Assembly (NCBI GenBank): GCA_900552735.1
Contig: USBA01000145.1
Coordinates: 1-5,098 of the forward strand
Reading direction: 5' to 3'
Origin: an uncultured Collinsella sp.
GTDB taxonomy: Bacteria; Actinomycetota; Coriobacteriia; Coriobacteriales; Coriobacteriaceae
Length of the DNA: 5,098 bases
The translations under genes and the position numbers were made by a program. Shown in pieces: positions 1 through 5,098 of this stretch. The notes beneath the pieces were generated by a model, which did not search any database, had not been told where the DNA came from, and was given only the letters and a program-made list of their open reading frames with translations. Each line of letters opens with the position of its first letter. The first letter of the stretch is position 1.

Positions 1-2
1 CT

Positions 3-1952
3 GCAGCAAGCAAACGCAAAAAGAAGTCGGCCGAAACGCAAGCCCAGGAGTCAAGCGACGTCTACATGTCCCAGGCCATGGGTGCGATGACGTTTCGCAT
101 CGTCTTTCCCAATCATGACTGCTGCGAGTATATCCGCAATGATCTCGAAAAGTGCTTTGGCGGGTTCTCGCTCCAGGCGATTTGCGGCACGCCCGATAGC
201 ACGTTTGACTCACCCGATGAGGTCCTGAGGACCATGGCAGGCCACGGAATCCCCGATGATGCAACCGATGTCGAATGGGGCTATAACTCCGTGCGCTATC
301 GCGTGGCGCACTCCGTGCCCAACGCCATCGTTCTCGAGGCGCTCGTCCAGCACTACAACATTCCGCTGTACGTCGAGTATTTCGATGAGCTTAAACGCGC
401 GACCGGCGCTGCCATTACGATCCCCGACATAGCAAACCCGACCGCATTCGTCCCCGGCACACTCGGATGCAAAGAGCAGATGTACTTTGACCATGGCAGC
501 GACAACGAAGGCTACGTTGCACTTCGATGCGGCTACTGCCAGGCAGTCTCCGATGATGGCAAAACGCGCATTTCCTTTGTCGACGACCCTTCGCAGTCGG
601 TCATGGCGGAAATGGCAGAAGAAGCATCGGTCGGAGTCTACGTTAGGCTGCTTAAAAAATTCGATCTTGAGCAAGTTCTCCCCGCTGGATATCAGAAACC
701 GGCTTCTCGTCCCGCCGCAAGCTCCAAAAAGAGCACTTCGACCTCCTCGACAGAAAAATCGAAAATCAGCCTTTGGATGAACCCCATTGCAGAGAAGCAT
801 GTCTGGAATTCCCTCGATGCCTACGGCCAAAAGCAGGGCAAGCGAAATGACATGAACATGTTCTTTTTGGAGCCGCTCTATCGAGGCGGCGATCAGATCC
901 GCGACCCATTTGGATTTGCCACAGGCCGCAAACCTATGCCGGCTTATGCAAGCCACCAGGCGCACCGCAAGGTTATCGACGCCGCCCTTACTACCGACAT
1001 AGAAGTCGGTGCGCTTGTCGCGGGGCTTCTCGGCCAAGACCTGTTGACATCCGAAGAGCTCAACGCGCTGCACCGCGACATCGAGCTCAAGGCCCAAGAC
1101 ATAAGCGCCATCGCCACCGGAAGAGGCGCCGCACTCGAAAGCCGTTGCGACTCGGTTTGCTACCTTATTGCAAAGCTCCGGAGCCATGACGGCGACAATA
1201 GCCATCGCTTTATGATGTGGATGGCGGACACCGACCAAGCCGTACGCGTAAAGTTCTACGGCGAGGCACCGGCAATCGGCGCGCCCTTTACGTGCCGCTT
1301 TAGCGTAGTGGAAAATGACGTCATTACGTACTGGATGCCCGTCGAGGGCGAGAAGGGCTTCTCTCGCTATAAGCAGATTCCCGAGGGAGGACGCATCAAC
1401 GTCTCCGCGGCAAAAAGCGACTCTGCCGCTATGAGCGCCCTGCGCAAGGCCAACGCGATGTTCCTTAAGACGTGCGGACTCAAGCAGACCGCGCCGTCCA
1501 AGACGCGCATGACCCCGGAGCAGTCGCAACGTTTTAGCGAGCTACGAGAAAAACTGGGGCGTAAAACGGGTTATGCCCTTACGGTGCTCTTCTCGCGCTG
1601 CGTACTCTGCAGCACCGAAGCCGACCGATTCCTCGAGCTCATGGAGCACGCCGCAGCCGCGCACGATCGCGGAGAGGTGATCGACGTCGACGATACCGAG
1701 GTCGTAGAGCACAAGGCCGCTTACATGGTTGGCCCGATCTCTACCGAGGATGGTACTTGTCAGCTCTACAACCCCAACACCGTCAACTTTGAGGACTTTA
1801 GGTTCCAGCCCAACCTGCTCGAAGACTTCCACACCGACCTGCCCCGTACCGGCAGCTTTATCAACATTGCAACGAGCGTCGTTGAGTCGGACGTCATCGC
1901 CGCCTGGGCGGGCTACAACCCGGGCAACGCCCAGCGCTCGGCGCGCTACTAG
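3..1952 (+). CDS. Large modular cytosolic protein of unknown function, 5'-partial
   Basis: I do not recognise this protein. The frame is open from base 3, the first complete codon, through to a TAG at 1950-1952. The first ATG in the window is at 66 and would give 628 residues. I prefer an upstream start. The codons before 66 read as a basic, Lys/Ser/Glu/Gln-rich linker, and the nearest AGGAG (46-50) is 15 bases from that ATG, too far to serve it well. Numbered from the ATG at 66, residues 8-209 form one predicted mixed alpha/beta region, residues 211-233 are a Lys/Ser/Thr/Pro-rich linker, and residues 234-628 form a second large region ending in a helical part (about 482-535) and an acidic stretch (IDVDDTEVVE). 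There are two isolated CxxC pairs, CGYC at 155-158 and CVLC at 512-515. I see no signal peptide or membrane segment, so it is probably cytosolic. The linker style suggests another domain lies upstream of the window. Coding status is secure; function is unknown. Confidence 0.85.
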   Translation, partial: AASKRKKKSAETQAQESSDVYMSQAMGAMTFRIVFPNHDCCEYIRNDLEKCFGGFSLQAICGTPDSTFDSPDEVLRTMAGHGIPDDATDVEWGYNSVRYRVAHSVPNAIVLEALVQHYNIPLYVEYFDELKRATGAAITIPDIANPTAFVPGTLGCKEQMYFDHGSDNEGYVALRCGYCQAVSDDGKTRISFVDDPSQSVMAEMAEEASVGVYVRLLKKFDLEQVLPAGYQKPASRPAASSKKSTSTSSTEKSKISLWMNPIAEKHVWNSLDAYGQKQGKRNDMNMFFLEPLYRGGDQIRDPFGFATGRKPMPAYASHQAHRKVIDAALTTDIEVGALVAGLLGQDLLTSEELNALHRDIELKAQDISAIATGRGAALESRCDSVCYLIAKLRSHDGDNSHRFMMWMADTDQAVRVKFYGEAPAIGAPFTCRFSVVENDVITYWMPVEGEKGFSRYKQIPEGGRINVSAAKSDSAAMSALRKANAMFLKTCGLKQTAPSKTRMTPEQSQRFSELREKLGRKTGYALTVLFSRCVLCSTEADRFLELMEHAAAAHDRGEVIDVDDTEVVEHKAAYMVGPISTEDGTCQLYNPNTVNFEDFRFQPNLLEDFHTDLPRTGSFINIATSVVESDVIAAWAGYNPGNAQRSARY

Positions 1953-1980
1953 AGAGCGATTGGCACGGCCAGGCCATGTA

Positions 1981-2041
1981 TCTGTTGCGCGGCATCGGCC
2001 CTGGACGTCGAACCGCGCCGTCCACGATGTTGCGCAACAGA
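1981..2041 (+). repeat. Long imperfect inverted repeat / RNA hairpin 1
   Basis: Bases 1981-1997 pair with 2025-2041 over 17 positions (15 Watson-Crick plus two adjacent G-U wobbles at 1991/2031 and 1992/2030). After a four-base bulge (1998-2001), 2002-2007 pair with 2019-2024, leaving an 11-base loop at 2008-2018. A 23-pair stem is far beyond chance in a 192-base gap. No T-run follows on either side, so it is not a standard intrinsic terminator. It starts 29 bases after the stop of the first gene. It could protect the upstream mRNA 3' end, act as an unusual terminator, or be a REP-like repeat unit. Confidence 0.8.
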
Positions 2042-2076
2042 ATGCAGCGCAGGCGGCCTAGTATGCGAAGCAACAG

Positions 2077-2117
2077 GCGCGCGAAGGTCAGACGCATCGA
2101 ATCTGGCCTTCGCGCGC
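2077..2117 (+). repeat. Inverted repeat / RNA hairpin 2, in the leader of the 423-residue gene
   Basis: Bases 2077-2092 pair with 2102-2117 over 16 consecutive positions: 15 Watson-Crick and one U-G wobble at 2088/2106. The loop is nine bases (2093-2101). The base of the stem alternates GCGCGCG. It ends 15 bases before the ribosome binding site at 2133. There is no U-tract on either strand, so a classical terminator is unlikely. Its position suits a 5'-UTR element that tunes mRNA stability or translation of the gene at 2145, or half of a paired palindrome with hairpin 1. The structure is seen; the role is inferred. Confidence 0.78.
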
Positions 2118-2132
2118 AACACAAATCATCGC

Positions 2133-2138
2133 AGGGAG
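2133..2138 (+). promoter_or_regulatory. Ribosome binding site for the gene at 2145
   Basis: AGGGAG lies six bases before the ATG at 2145. This is normal spacing for a Shine-Dalgarno site and supports that start. The site lies just outside hairpin 2, so the hairpin as drawn does not hide it. Confidence 0.75.
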
Positions 2139-2144
2139 CACACC

Positions 2145-3416
2145 ATGGCGCGTGACACATCAAACGATCCGGTTGTTAACTTGCCGCTCGATTACAAGTT
2201 CGACGGCAACGGTAACATCATCCAGAAAGTCTTTTTTGGCGTAAATGCGGTATTCTGCCCCGTCTGGTACTGGTGGTACTTCAAAAGCAATCGTGATCCC
2301 AACTTTTGGATCGGTGACAGCGACATGGACGGCTATGATCCCGAGGAATGCGCTACCGAGTTCCAGCACCGCATGGATAACTTTACGCCCGAGGAGAGCT
2401 GCAACCTCTTTGAAGTCGCAAAGTATTGCGACCGCATGACGGGTGTTACCGTCTTTGACGTCGTAAACGGGCAAAATGTAAATGAGCGACACCTGGATGA
2501 CTACTACACCGGCTACGACCTTGGCATCGAAGATGATGACGAGGACGAAGAAGACGACACAGACATCGAGATGGAGTTTGAAGGGCAACCTGTTAGCCCC
2601 CAGCCGATGCGCGTATGCGACGAGGGCCCCTGCCAGTTTATGCTGCCGCCCGTTTTAAACTGCGGAACGGACGACGGTTCTGGCTACGAGGTCGAGATTC
2701 CCCTGCGCGCCAAAACGACCAAGAGCGGTACTCCGCAGGAGCGACTATCGTTCTATATCCCCGCCGACGTCGCCGTACAGTGGTTCCGCGAGGTCACGGG
2801 CGAGCCGCAAGCCGACTACCAACTGTTTCAAACCGTTTGGATGAATCGGGCCAATCGGCTTGAGAACCCGCACTTTGTCGACCACCTGTTTTCCTATGCG
2901 TTTTGGCAGGAGCGACTGCTGCGCATCCTGCACTACACGTACAAGCGGGGCAAGGTGCAGAGTGTGCGCATCGTTGCCGATTACGAAGGCGATGCCGCCG
3001 AGTTTATTGGTAAGTACTATCCGGAGGCCGAGGTCATCGGTCATCAAAGCAATGAGAACGCCTTTGAAACGGGAGCCGCCTATCTGGTGGACCTCACGCT
3101 GGACTACAAATACAAGGGCGACAAGCTTGTCGAGAAAAAGACGTTCTCGGTCCTTGGCAGCTTTGGACGCGAATGGTATCGACTCTTTAGCGGCAATCCC
3201 AACGCCTCCGTTGATGATTTCTATGCATGGTGCGAACAAACCGACACCTACGAGCCCCTACGTCAGGCAGCCGAAACCGCCGGCGCAATCATTCAGTTCA
3301 CCACCTACGGGCTAAAGGACGGCAAGCTCACCAGCAAGCGCACCGAAGATCTCCAAGGCCGCACCAACGTTGAGATTAACGAGGCGGCCGAGCTGAGAGA
3401 CCGCATGCTTACGTAG
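2145..3416 (+). CDS. Acidic three-repeat cytosolic protein of unknown function
   Basis: This 423-residue protein is not one I recognise. The ATG start is supported by AGGGAG six bases upstream. Its main feature is a motif of about 45 residues present three times in diverged form, at residues 11-54, 183-228 and 315-359. The shared pattern is alternating hydrophobics with a Lys, a glycine-containing turn, a charged pair, then Phe, ten residues to Trp, an aromatic next to it (WY, WF, WY), and a Pro/Asn or Gly-x-Pro ending. The third and second copies match best around W-[YF]-R and G-x-P. Between copies 1 and 2 there is a DSDMDG segment (58-63) and a strongly acidic run at 129-146 (Asp/Glu-rich), which is probably a flexible linker. 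There is no signal peptide or membrane helix. The gene sits 192 bases after the first gene and 60 bases before the membrane-protein gene, so joint expression with the latter is likely. The repeats suggest a binding or scaffold role, but this is inference. Confidence 0.92.
   Translation: MARDTSNDPVVNLPLDYKFDGNGNIIQKVFFGVNAVFCPVWYWWYFKSNRDPNFWIGDSDMDGYDPEECATEFQHRMDNFTPEESCNLFEVAKYCDRMTGVTVFDVVNGQNVNERHLDDYYTGYDLGIEDDDEDEEDDTDIEMEFEGQPVSPQPMRVCDEGPCQFMLPPVLNCGTDDGSGYEVEIPLRAKTTKSGTPQERLSFYIPADVAVQWFREVTGEPQADYQLFQTVWMNRANRLENPHFVDHLFSYAFWQERLLRILHYTYKRGKVQSVRIVADYEGDAAEFIGKYYPEAEVIGHQSNENAFETGAAYLVDLTLDYKYKGDKLVEKKTFSVLGSFGREWYRLFSGNPNASVDDFYAWCEQTDTYEPLRQAAETAGAIIQFTTYGLKDGKLTSKRTEDLQGRTNVEINEAAELRDRMLT
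2175..3221 (+). repeat. Three diverged intragenic protein repeats
   Basis: The three copies are encoded at about 2175-2306, 2691-2828 and 3087-3221. Copies 1 and 3 share V-x-L-x-LDYK and a Trp-Tyr pair, with one gap between them. Copies 2 and 3 share the L...K...F...W-[YF]-R...G-x-P spacing, with ten residues from Phe to Trp and six from Trp to Gly. They are visible only at protein level; the DNA has diverged, so the duplication is old. Confidence 0.65.
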
Positions 3417-3462
3417 GCGGCAACAGGCCAAGTTCACGTTATCCGTTCATCTCTATACTCAC

Positions 3463-3469
3463 AGGAGGT
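3463..3469 (+). promoter_or_regulatory. Strong Shine-Dalgarno site that fixes a TTG start
   Basis: AGGAGGT is a near-perfect anti-16S match. It is followed after seven bases by TTG at 3477. No ATG opens this frame until far inside the gene, so the site decides the start. Confidence 0.88.
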
Positions 3470-3476
3470 ACCTACT

Positions 3477-5098
3477 TTGATTTCTCCAATCTGTTGGTTC
3501 GCGGCATTCCTCGTCGCCCTCGTCGCGCTCTGCTATTCCATACACTTGGAACGGCACAACTATCAGCACAAACTCTTTGGCTTCGAGATCAATTCCAACC
3601 GTCGCATCGTTGCCTTTGGAATTCTTGCTCTTGGCGCTTTTTGCCTATTCGCCCCCGTTACCTGGGCGCAGTGCTTTTCTTCGGATCTTGGCGAGGGCTG
3701 GGAGCCGGGAGCCTTCAACTTTATTAGCTGGGTCATCACCAACTTCTTTGCAGTGGGGTGGACAACGACCATCCAGACCGGCCTCACCGATGTGACGTCA
3801 ACCGTCTATAGCGCTATTCCCCTTGGCGGCAGCATTGCCGGCCAGGTATTCAACCTGCTCTATTCGCTGCTCACACTTGCATACATCATCGCCCTTCCCG
3901 TTGAAATTGGCCTGTTTGCCTTCAACGCTGTTGCCACGCGTCTCTCGGGCAGCGTTATCAAGCGTCATCTCAAGTATGCCGACCATGCAATTATCTTTGA
4001 GAGCGTCGACGCCAACACCGAGTTGCTCGCGCGTGATATCGTTAACAACATCAAGGACGGAACGCTCAATAACGCGAATGGCAACGGCGACATCGCCCTC
4101 ATCTTTTGTCTAGGCAGCGACGAGGACAGCGAGCGTCAGCGCGTACTGCGCAATCTGTGCCAGGGCTATGTGCGTTATGTGTTCACCGACTCCGGAGCAG
4201 CCGATGTGCTCACAACGATTACATCGCTGCGCGATGCAGTTAAGCATCTGCTCGCAGTTGACGTCGTCGCAACGAGCGAAGAAACCGAACACAACGTCAG
4301 CGCAACGATCGACATGCTCGAAGCGACGCACAAGGATCCTCAGGCCGGCTGCGCGCCCAAGATTACGCTCCATTGCACCCACAAGAACCCCGATGATGCC
4401 CAGATCTTCGATGCCATCAAAGCCGACGATGAGCCGACTTGTCTTCACTTGCTCTCACGCGTACAAGACGAAATATACGATGTACTTGAAGAAGCCCCAC
4501 TCTACAGCGTGCTCGAGCCCATCGATATCTCCGTCAACCCAAATCCCGAGCCTCAGAATCTCACCGTTCTCGTTTTCGGCGCAGGAGATTTCGGCATGCA
4601 GGCAACACGCACTTCCTTCTGGATGGGCCGCATGCCGGGCGTTCGTCTGAACATTGTTGTTGTCGACCCCAACGCCCAATCGATACTAGAACGCGAAGCA
4701 GCCCGTTACCCCGAGATGTTTGGCGAAAGCTGCAACGGCATGCCGACAATTCGCTTTGTAGAAGCTGAGGCGCCCTCGGTTACAACCGATCGCCTGATTG
4801 CCGGCGGCACCGTCACCACGCTGCACTACGACGCTCAAAACAAATGCGTATCGTCCAAGGCCGACAACGCGCTAATTACCGATGACGCTCGTCTTTACGC
4901 CTTCGTAACCATGGGAGATTGTGGACAAAACCTCTCCTATTCGCTCATGCTCCAACGTCAGATCTTCAATCGCTTTATCGACCAGGGCTCACCGGACTAC
5001 ACCAAACAGCAACCCGTCATCTGCCCCCATATCGAGAGCGAAGAAATCCTAGGCGCCCTTAAAAGCCTCGATAAGACTCAGGCGACTGGCAAAGACGC
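3477..5098 (+). CDS. Membrane protein with tandem Rossmann/RCK-like domains, channel-like, 3'-partial
   Basis: The frame opens at TTG 3477 after AGGAGGT and stays open for 540 codons to the window edge, so the C-terminus is missing. Hydrophobic segments lie at residues 4-22, 43-62, about 80-95 and 123-149. The loop between the first two is rich in His/Arg/Lys, and basic residues also follow the last segment (RHLK). By the positive-inside rule this suggests three spanning helices, with the 80-100 segment as a re-entrant, pore-loop-like element and the rest of the protein in the cytosol. A first Rossmann-like domain starts at HAIIFES (170-176), with IALIFCLGSDED at 206-217 and a TSEETEHN segment typical of the RCK fourth strand and helix; its glycine motif is absent. 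A second starts at 364 with VLVFGAGDFG (GxGxxG at 368-373) and an acidic residue at D397 after IVVV, then YAFVTMGDCGQN (474-485). Two RCK-like domains behind a short membrane region recall TrkA/RCK-gated channels and CASTOR/POLLUX proteins. No TVGYG filter is present, so ion selectivity, or even channel activity, is unproven. It is probably cotranscribed with the gene 60 bases upstream. Confidence 0.9.
   Translation, partial: MISPICWFAAFLVALVALCYSIHLERHNYQHKLFGFEINSNRRIVAFGILALGAFCLFAPVTWAQCFSSDLGEGWEPGAFNFISWVITNFFAVGWTTTIQTGLTDVTSTVYSAIPLGGSIAGQVFNLLYSLLTLAYIIALPVEIGLFAFNAVATRLSGSVIKRHLKYADHAIIFESVDANTELLARDIVNNIKDGTLNNANGNGDIALIFCLGSDEDSERQRVLRNLCQGYVRYVFTDSGAADVLTTITSLRDAVKHLLAVDVVATSEETEHNVSATIDMLEATHKDPQAGCAPKITLHCTHKNPDDAQIFDAIKADDEPTCLHLLSRVQDEIYDVLEEAPLYSVLEPIDISVNPNPEPQNLTVLVFGAGDFGMQATRTSFWMGRMPGVRLNIVVVDPNAQSILEREAARYPEMFGESCNGMPTIRFVEAEAPSVTTDRLIAGGTVTTLHYDAQNKCVSSKADNALITDDARLYAFVTMGDCGQNLSYSLMLQRQIFNRFIDQGSPDYTKQQPVICPHIESEEILGALKSLDKTQATGKD

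Noticed and set aside
210..1529. Long open frame on the minus strand opposite the first gene (439 codons)
   Set aside because: It lies wholly inside a convincing + strand gene, with no coherent domain pattern. Long antisense frames are common where codon usage is GC-rich.
2059..2064. TAGTAT as a -10 box for the gene at 2145
   Set aside because: The only -35-like hexamer upstream, TTGCGC at 2030, is 23 bases away and buried in hairpin 1. This is too weak to report as a promoter.
1981..2117. Intrinsic terminator(s)
   Set aside because: Both stems are strong, but neither is followed by a T-run on the + strand or, read in reverse, on the minus strand. A non-canonical terminator cannot be excluded.
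1976..2155. Small open frame (59 codons, Arg-rich) spanning both hairpins and overlapping the start of the gene at 2145
   Set aside because: It has no ribosome binding site at a workable distance, its arginine-rich composition follows from the GC-rich stems, and the paired DNA arms explain the sequence better than coding.
3454..3459. TATACT as a -10 promoter box for the gene at 3477
   Set aside because: Transcription would start at about 3466, inside the Shine-Dalgarno site at 3463-3469, and the best -35 candidate (TTCACG at 3433) gives only a 15-base spacer. Readthrough from the upstream gene is more likely.
3494..4650. Several short + strand open frames in other phases between 3494 and 4650
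   Set aside because: They overlap the continuous TTG-start frame at 3477-5098, which has a strong ribosome binding site, membrane segments and Rossmann motifs. The short frames give Ser/Thr/Arg/Pro-rich shadow translations.

Overview
This window carries three large protein genes, all on the + strand. I do not recognise any of them as a named family with a settled function. By eye the base composition is moderately GC-rich. The genes use many GCC/GGC/GAC/ATC codons, have clear Shine-Dalgarno sites, and one starts with TTG. This fits a moderately high-GC bacterium such as a Coriobacteriia gut actinobacterium (Collinsella-like), but that is an impression from composition and style, not a database result. 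There are no rRNA or tRNA genes, CRISPR arrays, transposases or phage hallmark genes.

Layout: (1) bases 3-1952 hold a long soluble protein whose frame is already open at the left edge, so its true start probably lies outside the window. It is modular, with basic and Ser/Thr-rich linkers. (2) Bases 1953-2144 are a non-coding gap with two strong, well-formed inverted repeats: a 23-pair stem at 1981-2041 and a 16-pair stem at 2077-2117. The second lies just upstream of the ribosome binding site of the next gene. (3) Bases 2145-3416 encode a 423-residue acidic, soluble protein built around three diverged copies of a roughly 45-residue motif. (4) After a 60-base gap, a TTG-start gene with a textbook AGGAGGT site opens at 3477 and runs off the right edge. 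An ATG-only gene search would miss it. It encodes a membrane protein with an N-terminal hydrophobic region containing a pore-loop-like segment, followed by two Rossmann/RCK-like domains. The second has a clear GAGDFG dinucleotide-binding motif.

The three genes may form one transcription unit, although the long structured gap after the first leaves room for a break or for regulation. The third protein resembles in architecture a ligand-gated cation channel or transporter regulator (TrkA/RCK or CASTOR/POLLUX style), without a recognisable K+ selectivity filter. The first two look like cytosolic partners of unknown role. A membrane protein with a nucleotide-sensing module next to two uncharacterised multi-domain cytosolic proteins could be an undescribed signalling or conflict system, but nothing in the sequence proves this.
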